From: Astrocystis sublimbata
Taxonomy: Eukaryota; Ascomycota; Sordariomycetes; Xylariales; Xylariaceae
Direction: 5' to 3'
Length of the DNA: 64,000 nt
Assembly (NCBI GenBank): GCA_022453515.1
Contig: JAJNNY010000098.1
Coordinates: forward strand, 24,844-88,843
Shown here: positions 12,577 through 25,236 of the stretch, in pieces
Layout of the letters: each line of letters starts with the position of its first letter
How positions within the stretch are numbered: position 1 is the first letter of the stretch
The notes under the pieces: generated by a model
Databases searched by the model: none
Seen by the model: the letters and a program-made list of their open reading frames with translations, nothing else
What the model was told of the DNA's origin: nothing
Translations under genes and position numbers: made by a program

Positions 12577-15425
12577 CTTGTGAAGAGCGTATAGCAATTT
12601 GGAGCTGATGTAAGTTTGATGCACAGGTAGAGCAAGTAAGTGAAGAGCAAAGTGCAATGACTTGAGGCCGAGGGTCTGATATCTCACTCGCTATGTGTAG
12701 AGATAGGACTGCTTCCACGCGAACCACCACAAAGTGGAAATCGGAAGGACAGTATCAGGTCATTCGATTTTGTCAAAATACCTACCGAGCGTGATTGAGA
12801 TTTGGGGTAGGTACGTCCTAGGATGCTTATGCACCTCGGTCGTGCCTGCTTTATTTTGAAAACCTCCTACTAGAGGTATCTACATACATTTATGTACGTC
12901 AGGCAGGTGAATTGGGGGAAGTCTACACCTGGGCAGAGAAACATCGAGCCTCAAACTGAAGAGCGCATTGAGGACGGTTCTTCGCCACTGGTTGTAATAA
13001 GGCAATGGCAAAAACAATGCTCTAGCAGATTCACATACTATACACCCGGGTCGTGTTGATATGATGTCTGCATACCTAGGGGGGCATTCACGATCATGAT
13101 TGTGTATTACTCTGGGTTGGGCATGAAGTGAGCGAAGCACCAGACCTGGAGGTCCGTTGCAGTACTAGGTTCCGGTTGCACAGGTGTTGTTAGTATAGCA
13201 CAGGAATCTAGCCGAAATCACCGGGAATGTATTCTGTTATTGTACACATGGGATGAGTTTCACTCGACGGACTATGTCTAGGGAGATCTGCCTCGTTAGA
13301 ACTGTTATAAAGTATGGACCTCGGCCTGTGTTCGACCCCTTTACGTGTAGGTCAGCTACTAGGTAATTTGAAGTACTGAGCAATGCGGGAAGAGACATCG
13401 TGATGGCCAACTTGCGCTACCTGGGTCCGTCGGCAATTGGCACGATACGTTAAGTTAGACAAGGCTATCGCAATCTCCAAAGACACGTGCTACGACGAGG
13501 TCATCTTTTCTGCACGGAAATCAACTTCTTCCAACTTCTTCCGTCATCGCTAGTGGGCCCTCGAATGAGAGCCGCAACTCGAACTAAATTACCTAGCCCA
13601 CAACACCGGCACCGCTGTGCGTGTAGGCTTAGCTGCTGGCAGGTGAGACTGAGTTGATTCCGAGTCCATAGTACCTCCTAACCTATGACCTTCAAAGTAG
13701 CATTATTCCCTGAAGTTACGCGTCAAACCAGTCGAGCCAGGAGTTGGGAGAGTTGGGAGGTAAGATACAGCAGACCGGCTTGCTGGACTGAGCGCTTGGG
13801 CAGGCCACGGTTTCGATAGATTGGCAGCTAAGAACATCAAGCTCAGACTCTGCCCAGTGCCCGGCCTTAACAGACGGTACCTACCGTCTTCCCCCGAAGG
13901 CAGCCATTCTCGCCATTTACCATGCAAAACATGCTAGGCGGGTTGTACATCTGCTATCACGTTAGGTAAGGTCTCCACTAGACAGACTCTCCAGGCTCAC
14001 TAGCCGCAGTAACCCGAACCTCTGTAAATTGGCATCGCCCATATTCGTTCTCCAGAACACACGCGGCGACATCGACCCATTGGATATCCCGATATGCCTA
14101 ACCTGAGGTAGTTGGACCGGCTGCCGATGCAATAGGCCCGATCGTGACCTCCTGTCCCTGCTCTGCTGCTGCACACTGCACAGGCAGTAAACAAATCACC
14201 TACTCCTTCAACTTGCTTCGCGGCTTGCTGCTCGGGCTGCGGCTATTGTGCCGTGCGAAATTGGCTTGCGCATGGTTGCGGACCACTTCCAAACTTACCT
14301 CTTACTTACACCTGAGTGAGCTGCGGGCCTGCTATCTTTCCTGCCTACCACACTGCTCAGTGCTCGCTGCTCGCTGCACCGCCTTCAACACACCACCTGG
14401 GCAGTCTCCAGGGTATCTACCTAATCTATCATACAAGACAATACGTACAACACCGGGATTCACGTCCACGTCCACGTCCACGTCCACGTAATACATACCT
14501 ACAGATCCGACTTTGACTGTACGTATTTCCTGGCTTTCCGGCTTTCCGGCTTTCTGGCCGTCCGACCAGGTTGGCAGGCTCGGCAGACTGGAGTGGCAGC
14601 GCCGTATCCCACGGTTAGGTAGGTGAAGTATCGTGCTGGACCGTGCCTCAGTGAGCGAGTGAGTGACCCTCGACCATCGATCGGTATTCGTCCATCGCTG
14701 GCAAACCCAACTTTGGCCTAGGCAGGTACGGGACCACCACCAACTGGGCAGATGCTGATTGATGCCCTGATGCTCCATCCAGTCTCTTGCTCTCTCTCAT
14801 ACACTGGGCATACCTGTACCTTGCCTCGTACCTCATACGGCATACTACCTACCCTGTCTGTCGCCTTTGTGCCGTCAGTGACCTCCATCCCACCCCCCCC
14901 CCCCCTCAGATCCTCAACTGGGTTGACCAACTGGGTTAAACGACCAGAGCTCCTCCAAATTGGTGGCATGGACCTGCAGTCTACCCACATCCTCTCGCTT
15001 GCCCAGTCCAAACGCATCGCGTCAGCCACTTCTCGCTGCTGCGCGCTGCGAGTACCTGTCATCACCACCGCTGCACTCCGAATCCATTATCCTGGTGCCT
15101 GGAGACGCCATCTCAGGATCGAGGCCCGCCCGAACCACGACGTACTCGAGCCACCGCCATTCACTCCACCCCTTCCCGTGCACTCGTTGAACCACTTCAC
15201 CATCCATCCTTCACTTACAGCCGAGAGAGAGCACGCCGGACGGTGTTGCTGGCAGGTGCACCCTGTTCTGCCCCGTGGTCTTCACGTACACATGGTCGCT
15301 CCCACTTGCACCACTTCCAGGTTCAGGTTCAGGTCCAGGTCCAGGTCCGTTGAGCCAATAACCCGGTGCGTGCCATTCACGATTACGACACCTGCGTACT
15401 GCCAAATCACTCTCCCGATACCACC
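12577..15425. other. Long intergenic region and leader upstream of the PKH kinase
   Basis: About 2.8 kb with no gene I can support. The right part is pyrimidine-rich and holds simple repeats: a CACGTC hexamer array at 14461-14488, a run of 13 C at 14893-14905, and CAGGTT/CAGGTC hexamers at 15318-15349. These lie just before the kinase start and probably belong to its promoter or 5' leader. A 225-codon open frame ending at 15429 follows this biased composition and is not called. Confidence 0.5.
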
Positions 15426-17928
15426 ATGAGCAACGACATGAACCTTTCCAAGATTCTGGGGGGTCTGCGCATCGCCAACCCCGACGATGCCACCCCGAGC
15501 CCCTCGCAGTCTCTTCCCACCGACGCCGAATCCCCCGTCCCAGCCCAGTCAGCCATCGACGCCTTGATACCCGATTCTGAGCTCCAGAAAACACAGAGTA
15601 GACCGCCAGCCGCCGATTCGCCGAGAGCAGCCGTGACCCCCCTAGACTCAGACCCCTCCTCCCAGTCCGCCGCGTACAATCAGAGTGGTGCCGTACCATA
15701 CTCTGCCATGGCTTCCCGCCCAACATCTGCCCTATATAATGTAGCCCCAACTGCGGCCGTCAGAGACCAGGCTGCGAACTCATATCACATCCTGAGAACA
15801 GATGCGTCTCGGAACCCGGCTCATGTCGAATTGGGGAGAACCGCTCCGGAATATTCACCCCCGGCTCAAGAACCCAGTCATATAGATCGTCTATATAATC
15901 AGAACCGCCAGGGTCCACCACCCAATGGAAATGGACCCTTGCCTCCTAGAAGGAGCTCAAAGGGAATGGGCGGTGGATATGCCACCATCTCTGGTGTGCC
16001 GGTAGCACCCGAGCCCCGTGGCCGCGGACCTGATCTTCCCGTCTCAACAGGCAGCGAAGAATGGAAAGATCGAGGGGCCGCTCTAGGCGTACGGAAAGAG
16101 GTCGATGTGAATGGCAAGACGGTGATGAAACAAGTCAAGAAGGGAGTCCGTGACTTTCAATTTGGCGCAGTCCTCGGAGAAGGATCGTACAGCAGCGTAT
16201 ATCTCGCGACCGATCGGCAAACGCTCAAGGAATATGCAATCAAAGTACTGGAAAAGAGGCATATTATCAAAGAAAAGAAAATCAAATACGTCAACATCGA
16301 GAAGGACACTCTGAACCGCTTAACCGAACATCCGGGCATCGTTCGTCTATACTATACTTTCCAAGACGAGAATTGTCTGTATTACGTGCTGGATCTGTGC
16401 AGTGGAGGTGAACTCCTCGGTGTGCTGAAGAAGACTGGCACCTTTGACATCGAGTGTACCCGGTTTTTTGGGGCTCAGATCCTCGATGCGATCGAGTATA
16501 TGCATTCTCGGGGGGTAATACACCGCGACCTCAAGCCTGAAAACGTCTTGCTAGACGATCAAACACACGTCAAGATCACCGACTTCGGCACCGCACGACT
16601 GCTAAGCGACCCGAGGGCACCACAGGCACCGGCAAGGATCGAGGACGTGGGCTCAAGCTCCAGGAGTAAAGAACAGGATGATAGCCGAGCAGCTTCTTTT
16701 GTTGGCACAGCCGAGTATGTCAGCCCGGAGTTGCTCACCAGCAAGAATGCTTGCAAGGCCAGTGATCTCTGGGCCTTTGGATGCATCATATATCAGATGT
16801 TGACCGGTCGTCCACCCTTCAAAGCTGCCACGGAGTATTTCACGTTCCAGAAGATTGTCGCTCTCGACTACGAATTCCCTCAAGGCTTCCCACCTGCTGC
16901 ACGAGATCTGGTCGAACGTTGCTTGGTTCTGGACCCTGCTCAGAGGCTTACCATCGACCATATTAAAAACCACGAGTTCTTCGACAACCAACCATTTGGC
17001 AAGGCTCTGTGGCGGACCAGAGCTCCGCGGCTGCGTCCCTATGTACCTCCGACTCAGGAACCTCATGTCATACAACTGAATGGCATGTCTGGTTCACAGC
17101 AACCGAGTACAGGGGCAAGGCCCCACACCGGTGGTAACGGGATCAGCAGTGGTCCACCACGTACGCCGGGACGTCTCATCACCGATATACCACCGCCCTC
17201 TCAGCTGGATCTGGATTGGTCGCCCGTGTTGACGAAACAGGGCGAAAGGATACTACGACTTGGTGATCTATTAGTCATGTCAGCTGCGATACCGAACAGT
17301 CCCTACAGCAAGGGGGACGAAGGTCACCGGAAGTTTACCCGATTTTTCGGCGGCAGTACCACTAAGAAGAGGCAGAGGCTCGTCATGATCACTTCTAGAG
17401 GGCGAATTATCATAGCACCTGCGGGCGGTGGAGAGAAGAAGGCTAAGCACGAAATATCTCTTCTCGCCCCCGACTGCTCCTGGAAAACCCAAACCGATGC
17501 AAAAGGTCAGGTGGTTTGGTGTGTCGATTCTGTAAGCAGCACCTATCTATCCACCTTCTTTCTATCTACGTGCTAACAATGACTAGACTGGGTATCACTG
17601 GACTTTCGAGGACCTCAAAGTGCCTTCGTCACTGGATCCCGAGTTGGGACCCACTCCACAGGATTGGATCGCAACTCTGCAGCAAGCTAAAGATTCAGCG
17701 ATTTCAATGGAAATGTCTGGGTCATATGTTAGTGACACTGGTATTGGTGGGAAATCATCACACATGTCTAGCCCTGCGAGTACATTCGGCCCCGAAGGCT
17801 ACATGACCGACAGATCTCATCGCAACCCTTATAGCCAAAGCCAAGCAAGTCTTGAGGATACCACGACCACGAGGCGGAACCGTTTCAGCAAACGCCAGTC
17901 TAAACAAGGGCTAGGTCCGGCCTTTTGA
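15426..17928 (+). CDS. PKH1: PDK1-like AGC-kinase kinase (PKH family)
   Basis: Exons 15426-17531 and 17587-17928, 815 residues. The start is the ATG in a CCACCATGA context (MSNDMNLSKI). PDK1/Pkh kinases phosphorylate the activation loop of other AGC kinases (Ypk, Sch9, Pkc1) at eisosomes and the plasma membrane. The kinase domain spans about 240-520. It has a Gly-rich loop (GEGSYSS), YAIKVLEKRH with the catalytic Lys, HRDLKPEN near 365, DFG near 385 and a T-loop SFVGTAEYVSPELL near 424. The segment between DFG and the T-loop holds a Ser-rich insertion. The C-terminal part has the PH-like WTFEDLKVP region, whose reading frame is joined only by removing the 55-nt intron. The N-terminal 230 residues are Pro/Ser-rich and disordered. 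The PH-like C-terminus and T-loop distinguish it from PKA or PKC. Confidence 0.92.
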
Positions 17929-19165
17929 GTTCCGAGATGCTATTCTTACGGGGCAGAGCACGTTGACCATAGCGGCTGCGTCCCCAACTAGCGTTGTTGC
18001 GAGTTTACGACGAGTTTTCTTTAGGCATGTTATAGCGTGGCGTCGGCTCCGGTACGTTGAAGTGATCATGGGACACATTTTCAATGAAGCAAAAATGCAT
18101 ATATATACATTTTCTGGCTGGCATGGACTGCATTCTCCCCCTTTTTCGAACAGCATCCTGCACGGCACCCTGCGAAATGCATCGTAGCGCCTTATTGCAG
18201 TTTTCTTAGACAGGTTAGAGGAGAGGGTGTGTGGCGTATGCGAAGACATCAAATAATACTGTTGTAATACAAATTCAATTGGTTTTCAACATTCACCATA
18301 GCTATGGACCTTTGTATGGTTGTTGCTACTTACATGTAGATGACAAATGTTGTGTCTCAATGGCAACCGGATATTCATAATTCGAGGGTGGAATTTCTCT
18401 CATTTGAGGTAGGGGGTGGTCATTGCGAGGGTGTGTCGGGCATCTAAACAATGGCTTGTATTCTTAACCAAGAAGGGAAGCAGAGGATACAGAGGCGAGA
18501 GGGGAAACCTATTCGAGAAGATGGTGAGGGGCATATATTGAAGTTGACTAAGCGCATCGAGAGCTTGAAGGTCCCAACCAGCAACCTTGAACTCACGAAT
18601 GCACCCATTGCATCACACCTTTATTGTTATCGCTGCGAATCAACGAGGCAACTTTGTTTCTACCAACTATAAGTGAACGCCTTGGTCCCGCTATAGAGAT
18701 GGTGTCATCACACACTATCTATCATATGTCATACAAGGGGTATATCCGTTAAGTAGTTTACTTTGGTTTTATAACCCGCAGAGACCGCCGTGGCTATACC
18801 CATTTAATGCTGTGATACAATGCCATCCTGTAACAATCACAGTCCTGCTCCAAGTAAACAAAAATAGATGATATGTCATGCTTCGAAGTTAGGCATCTCG
18901 AATCATATGTCTTGGACGCAGAGTGAAGCTTGTCACCCCTGGTTTGTGGCATATGTATGTGATATCCCTGCAAACAAAGCACTTATCTGACTATTTACTT
19001 ACTCTATGGCTATGCTCTGATAACACTCACAGGAATAACCCCAAAGATTTTTTCTTGGCGAATTATATAGATTATGTGAATAGAACTGACAAAGTGAATG
19101 AAATTGATTCCCTCAAGAGATACACAATCACTAGCCACAACTTCAACGTAACTACTTAGCTACAT
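17929..19165. other. 3' flank of the PKH kinase, no gene seen
   Basis: Mostly AT-leaning intergenic sequence. It contains short open frames without domain content. No RNA gene was recognised. Confidence 0.45.
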
Positions 19166-19699
19166 CTAGGGGGGTAGGCATAACGGTAAAGTTACCGCTC
19201 CTAAAAAAGAGCCGTAGTTCTTACAGCTCCCGGAAATGAGCCGTAAAATAACGGTTCAAACAGTGGAGCGGCTCAAATTTAGGAGCGGTTCAAAGTCCGG
19301 GAACGGTTCAAAATAAAGCAGCTCTATTAAATTACAGTCCAGTTTAAGCCCATAAATCAATAGATCTTACGACGGCTATAAATCCTTCCGCTAAAGTACT
19401 AAACTACGAAAGGAATAAACTATTCCCCGACCGTAGTAGAAGTATATATACGTAACAGAAGAGCTAACTTATAGGGTTATATAGAGATATTCCCTAAAAG
19501 CAAGCAAACGAAGCAGTAAGTACTTACCTATAGGTTAAGTAGGGAACGGTTCACGAGCGGTTCAAAATCGATTAAGCGGCTCAGAAATAGGAGCGGCTCC
19601 AAATAATAAACGGCAACTATTCTACTACTTTTTTTAAGCCGCTCCGTATGACGAGCGGTAAATTTACCGTAAATATACCGCTCCTGCTACCCAGCCTTG
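19166..19699. mobile_element. Putative MITE-like non-autonomous DNA transposon
   Basis: About 534 bp with imperfect terminal inverted repeats. The left end begins CTAGGGGGGTAGGCATAACG; the reverse complement of the right end begins CAAGGCTGGGTAGCAGGAGC. Both continue into CGGTA and TTTACCGCTC-type sequence. The interior carries many scattered copies of AGCGGTTCAAA or AGCGGCTCAAA in both orientations, like the subterminal repeats of hAT-type elements. There is no coding capacity. I could not find an 8-bp target duplication, so the family assignment is weak and the borders are approximate. The element lies in the gap between PKH and SNF12. Confidence 0.55.
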
Positions 19700-20383
19700 A
19701 TCGCCTAGGTAGGCAGGTCAGAATAAGCACCAGCCCCCTCTGAGTGACACTAATGTATAGGAACTTCGACAGCACGCCACAGCACTGCGTCTTGTAGGTA
19801 CCGTGAACACTGAATGTACTTGCAGCAACATAGGGAGCATCTAATGTAATACGTGCACGCGATTGGCACATGAGGTTAGGTAGATTCAGCAGGCTCACTA
19901 GGCGTACATAGTAATTTGTTTTGGAAAGCTGACCCCAGGCAGAGTCAGTCAACAGTGCTCCACCAAACGAGATCCCAGATCCTACCGCATCTTCATGCAA
20001 CGATCGCGCGACAAGACGGACGCAATTTGACAAAAAGGCAAAAATCTCCGGCCCAAGTAGCTGCGCGCTAGAGACGGTGGTCCAACCCCAGTTCGCCCAT
20101 CCACCCGTTTCGCGCACCCATTTGCGTGCCTGATCCGTGGTGATCGCCCCCAGGCGTTGTCGGCATCTTCCACGACCCAAGACGCAAGCGTGCCGCCGTT
20201 GGTGTCTGGCGTCGCACTCACGTCGCCGGCGCTCCTCTCAGGCAGGCCCGTCTCACAGATAGGTCTCGGCGTTGTATAGTCAGTCCCGTAGCTAGGTACA
20301 GAGACACAGGGACACAGAGACATAGAGTCGCAGAGTTACAGAGTCGCAGAACGGCAGCATAGCATCACGGCATCACAGCAGCC
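19700..20383. other. Upstream region of SNF12
   Basis: No gene is supported. Near its right end are short direct repeats built on ACAGAG (20300-20345), just upstream of the SNF12 start. The long minus-strand frames here have no recognisable domain. Confidence 0.4.
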
Positions 20384-22843
20384 ATGATGCAGCCAGGCTA
20401 CCGTCCCTACCCGCAGGGACAACCGATGGGGGTGCCACCACCGCAGCACCAGCAGCACCATCAGCAGCAACAGCATCAACACAGGCAACATCCACGCCAG
20501 CACCAGCACCAGCACCAGCATCAGCTGCAGCAACAACAGCAGCAGCAGCAGGAGGAGGTGATGCATGCTGGGGGGCGGCGCGGGGGTATTGGTACGTACG
20601 ATCTGTTTTGTTTCATATATCTGGGGTTGCGCAGTGACCCGTGAGCGAGGCAACTGCCGCCGTGACAGACAAGGTGAAGGTGGCCACTGGCCGTGATCCT
20701 TGCGCGGAGGGTTCTCGGGGCGATGGCGTGGGACCACGCGACTCGCACTGCACCTACATTTTACATTGTACAATCCGCAACCCGCAACCCGCCGAGCCCG
20801 CAATCTCCAGTCCCTCGCCCGAACCCACGCTTGTCATGGGCAAACCCCACAACGCGACACACTTGTTGCTCCACTGCCCGTTCCTTGGCTCCGTTGACCG
20901 TGGCTCGTTGACCGTGGCTCGTGGCTCGTGGATCGTGGACCGTGTCTGGCCTGGGCTCAGTGAGCTTCTGCTTCTTTTCGCCGCCCTGCCTTTGTCCTGT
21001 CAGCCCATTGAAGGTCCCCGTATTATCCAGTAGTACCGCGGACCCGGCGCCTCCCCCGTCTCACCACCGTTCATTGTTGCCCACCGTTGCCCGCGGCTGC
21101 CCATTGTTACTACTTACTCCCCTGCGTGCTACCAATTTGTCCCTACCTAACCTTGGCGTGGTTTGGTTGTGTTGTACCCGCCTTGTCTGGACACTCATCG
21201 TCATATTTCCATCTCAATTCTTCCTACCTCTGAGCCCACCAATGCTCGAATTGCCCTCCTGATTGTCTGTAATGCAGGTTCCATATTAGCTACCCACCCG
21301 CTTCACCCTTTCAGCCAGACTCAGGCCCAGATCTCGAAACAGCAGCAGGAAGCCGTCATGCAACACGAGATGGCTAAGCGCCGCGGCCGCAGGCCCACAG
21401 ACAAGAACCTACCTGATGGTATCGACGATTGCGTGGTGGGCGATGTGGCGCAACAATACAGAGATCTGAGAGACTTCGAGCGACGCCTCGATGCGACTAT
21501 GACAAGGAAGCGCCTCGATATCGTTGACGCTGTTACGCACAGCGCCAAGGTCCGTCTAGCATCGCAACAACCCGACTTTGCTGTTTTTGTTGCTAACCAT
21601 GGCCACAACAGCGATGGAAGACACTTCGGATCTGGATTACCAACACGGCTCATGACCAAATCTGGCAGGGCAACGGCCTCAATGTCGATACCTTCGATTT
21701 CGATTCCAATACGGAATCTACCTACCATGTCAAGATCGAAGCCCGCCTCCTCGACGATGACGATGACGACGACGAGGATCTCGATAACGACGAAGCCACC
21801 AAGCGCGCAGGGGATGGCTCGGACAACCCAGATCGAATGGACGAAGATGGCCCATCAGAACCACACCCCAAAGCCAAGAAACCCCCTCGATACCAATTCT
21901 CGCATTTCTTCAAGGCACTTCACGTCGATTTCCCGCCCAATCCAGCGGGTGTCGAGCAAAGCGTTGAATGGAAGAAGCCAGAGCGTGTCGGCGCATCGTC
22001 TAAGCTACCAGCTGCCGCCGACTTTGACGAGCTGACTTTCAAGCGCAACGGGGACGAGAATCTCAACATCACCATCAACCTTACCAGAGACGAGGATCCG
22101 GAGCGCTACGCGCTGAGCCCCCAACTCGAGGATATCGTTGACATGCGCGAGGCGACGCGACAAGAGATTGTCATGGGACTCTGGGAATACATCAAGATGA
22201 TGGGTCTCCAGGAGGACGAAGAGAAGAGACACTTCCGCTGCGACGAGTTGCTACGAGGTGTAAGTCGTCACAACTAATCCAACAGGTTCACGTAACATGA
22301 CTGACAGAAATCTAGGCTTTTGGTATTGAGACCGGCGTTATTCCCGCCCTCACAGACTACATCACCCCTCATCTTCAACCCCTACCTCCAGTCCAGCTTC
22401 CCTACACCATTCGAGTCGACGAGGAGTTCCACAAGGACCCCAAGCCCACTGTTTACGACGTCCGGGTACAAGTCGACGATCCTCTGCGGGACAAGATGCT
22501 TGCATTCCTGAACAACACAGGATACGCCAGCATGTTGAAGGAAGTTGCAGTGCTGGATGAGCAGTTGGCGACGATTATCCAAGCCGTCCATGTGTCCAAG
22601 GCAAAGCACGATTTCCTCATATCCTTGAGCGATGATCCCGCGAATTTTGTGCGGACCTGGCTAAGCTCTCAGAAACGGGACCTCGAGGTCATCCTAGGCG
22701 AGGCAATGAGAGGCGGTGGCGAGGACGCAACCGGAGACGAGTGGCGCAAGGGCGGCAAGGATAGTGTCTGGGCCACCATCAATGCCCGTGAGAGTGTCAA
22801 TGCTCTGCTCTCCAGAATGCCCACCTACCCGCAGCAGAGATAG
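20384..22843 (+). CDS. SNF12: SWI/SNF chromatin-remodelling subunit SNF12 (SMARCD/BAF60-like)
   Basis: Exons 20384-20591, 21278-21549, 21612-22259 and 22316-22843, 551 residues. It is a nuclear structural subunit of the SWI/SNF complex. Exon 1 encodes a Gln/His/Pro-rich tail made of CACCAG and CAG repeats. The conserved region begins in exon 2 with RRPTDKNLPDG and continues with a QYRDLRDFERRLDA helix. Exon 3 supplies RWKTLRIWITNTA and VDTFDFDSNTESTYHVKIEARLLDD-type sequence typical of BAF60. The SWIB domain lies at about 322-400 (LSPQLEDIVDMREATRQEIV, then LWEYIKMMGLQ) and runs across the 56-nt intron 3. Intron 1 is unusually long for this window (686 nt); its phase-1 junction (donor GTACGT, acceptor GCAG) is the best one that enters the conserved frame, but a different N-terminal exon is possible. 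Confidence 0.88.
20430..20557 (+). repeat. CAG/CACCAG coding repeat (poly-Gln/His tract)
   Basis: Low-complexity coding repeat of CACCAG and CAG units in SNF12 exon 1. It encodes a Gln/His-rich stretch and is likely polymorphic between strains. Confidence 0.8.
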
Positions 22844-23495
22844 TGGTCTGACCTATTTCTGTCGGACATGGGGCCTGATGTTACTGCGATTGTGTTGGGC
22901 TGTATCCCGTGGAGTACGGCGAAATGTTTACTGGGGAAGACGTGTTCCTCGCTGGCTGATTCAAAAAGCAAGACCTGTATGGCGGCGTTTCAGGAGGGTT
23001 TTCGTTGCTTGTACCAATCAATCACTGAGGAGGAGGTAATACCCATTTGTCGAGCTGAAGGGTCACTTGTACTTATTATGTAGTCACACCCATTTCTCAT
23101 GCCACTGCAGTGTGTTAGGTACTCATTCTGTGATTTATCCCCGAATGTTCAAAAAAAAAAATCGGTGATAACTGGAATGGAACTACCTAACAAGCTCTAG
23201 ATAAGTCCGAATGCTTCCTAAGTCCGTAAGACCCGGGCCAACAACACAAGGACAAGCTTGGCGTTGCCTTGTTGTAAGCTGTATACATAAATAAGAAGGG
23301 AGCCGTGAAGGAGTCGTGGAAAGCAGTGGCAGGTTTGCAAACAACCACGTACGAATGTGTATGTAATACATCATCTACCCACTTACATCCAAACTCCAGC
23401 TTTATAGCGGGGTACTGCACATATAATACGTCGTCCCATCTGCCAACCAACATACTCATTTATACAAAGAAAAGCGACGAGAATCGAGATACAAA
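22844..23495. other. Intergenic region between SNF12 and an SDR gene
   Basis: Tandem gap holding the SNF12 3' flank and the SDR promoter. A run of ten A lies near 23151-23160. No gene or repeat was recognised. Confidence 0.45.
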
Positions 23496-24789
23496 ATGTC
23501 GGCAGTATACTCCAGTGGAAACACGGCTGTGATTACCGGCGGCGCCTCGGGCATCGGTCTGGCGCTCACCAAGAAATGTGTCGGGCATGGAATGCGTGTG
23601 CTGGTCGTCGACTGGGATGAGAAGAGCCTCGAGGCGGCAAAGTCGGCTCTTGGCGATCAGGTCTGCACTATCAGGACTGATGTTAGTGATGTTGGGGCTT
23701 GGGGTGCTGTTAAGGATAAGGCTGTGAAGGAGTTTGGAGGTGAGTTGTTGTCATGATTTTATTTATACCTTGTGTTATATTGCGTCTTGTTGGCTGCTGG
23801 CTTCATCGGATGCCATGCCACATCAGGACTCCTATACTCACCTGCACAATGTGACCTCTGCCTCCTATAAATGTCCTTTGGACAGAGCATATATCTCATC
23901 TCCATCCAAAACTAAACCTCAAGCTACTTACCTACCCAGCTAACCACTCCCACCAAATCGAACAGGCAAGATCAACCTCCTAGCTCTCAACGCAGGCGTC
24001 GGCGGCAAAGTGTCCTTCGCAGACGCCGACACGTCAGGGTTCCAGAAGATCCTCAACACCAACCTCTTCGGCGTGGTCAACGGGATATCGACGCTGCTGC
24101 CGCTCGTGAAAGAGACCTCGCCGGCGGCGGTCGTCATCACGGGGAGCAAGCAGGGCATTACGAATCCGCCTGGCAACCCGGCTTATAACGCTAGTATGTG
24201 ACCTCCTTCCCCCTTTCTATACTTGAGAGATTTGTTGGATGGAGATTATGGTTCGCCAGCATTCGGGTTATTGTGATTTGACTAATTGTGTCGTGTCATA
24301 CAGGCAAGGCCGCTGTGAAAACACTGGCCGAACACCTCTCTTACGACCTCGCCACGTCCCATCCCGCTATCTCGGTGCACTTGCTTGTGCCGGGGTGGAC
24401 GTGGACGCCGCTTGCTGGCGCTGCTGGCGGAGGCGAGAAGCCTGCTGCTGCTGTACGTACCTACCTACTATTATTACATCCTCGTTTCCATCCCATCACT
24501 TAAATCCTCCCTATACTACTGATCTCTCTCTATCTAAACTGTCCCAATGTGTGCCTGACTAATCCTGACACAACAACAGTGGTCACCGGAGCAAGTCGTC
24601 GACTATCTGGAGAAGAAGATGGCCGAGAAGCAGTTCTGGGTGCTGTGCCCGGACAACGACGTCACGGAGGACATGGACAAGCGCCGGATGCAGTGGAACA
24701 CGAACGACGCGCTGCTGGGCCGGCCGCCGCTGAGCCGCTGGAGAGAGGAGTTTAAGCAGGAGTTCAACGAGTTCATGGAGAAGAAGTAG
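23496..24789 (+). CDS. Classical short-chain dehydrogenase/reductase
   Basis: Exons 23496-23739, 23966-24193, 24304-24452 and 24580-24789, 276 residues. It has an NAD(P)-binding Rossmann fold with TGGASGIG at 14-21 and an Asp after beta-2 (VVDWD), which favours NAD(H). LNAGVG follows, then the catalytic Ser142 (TGSKQG), and Tyr155 with Lys159 (YNASK). A PGWTWTPL loop comes after. The C-terminal tail (WSPEQVVDYLEKK, then a DND segment) is longer and more charged than in minimal SDRs. All four exons join in frame with standard donors (GTGAGT, GTATGT, GTACGT). Substrate is unknown; the family includes many fungal enzymes acting on sugars, polyols and small secondary metabolites. Confidence 0.9.
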
Positions 24790-25236
24790 ATCCAACTATG
24801 AGCTGCGATTGCTGTGCTACTCTCAATTTTCATGTGAGATAAAGGGGCTACACATTGAGATCGTAGTCCACGCATAGTACAATGAATGAGACGTGGGCAT
24901 TACGAGAACAATTTTCAATGACTATGTGTATGCGCCAGCATACAGACTGCGAATGACCGAGAGCAGTCTATGCGCCCTGAACGATAAATACATCAGCGTT
25001 TCTACTACCGCTGAAAGCCTTCCTGAACGCCTAGCTGCATTTATATATATGCATGTAATCGCCACTGTAAAAGCGCTTCCTCCCATGTGCCTGCTCATTG
25101 GGTCACTTGGTACCCTTGGCAGTGATAACCGTTACTACTCATGCTCAGCATTTCTGGTTTTTCATCTTTCCATGCTGAGCCTTACCTCCAACCTCTTAAG
25201 ATGTATACATGAATGATATTCCCCGCCTATTTATCA
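24790..25236. other. Convergent gap between the SDR and HYM1 genes
   Basis: 3'-3' intergenic region of about 450 bp. Nothing recognisable apart from expected untranslated ends. Confidence 0.5.

Noticed and set aside
14752..15429. 225-codon plus-strand open frame before the kinase
   Set aside because: Composition follows simple repeats and C-rich leader; its end overlaps the kinase start in another frame.
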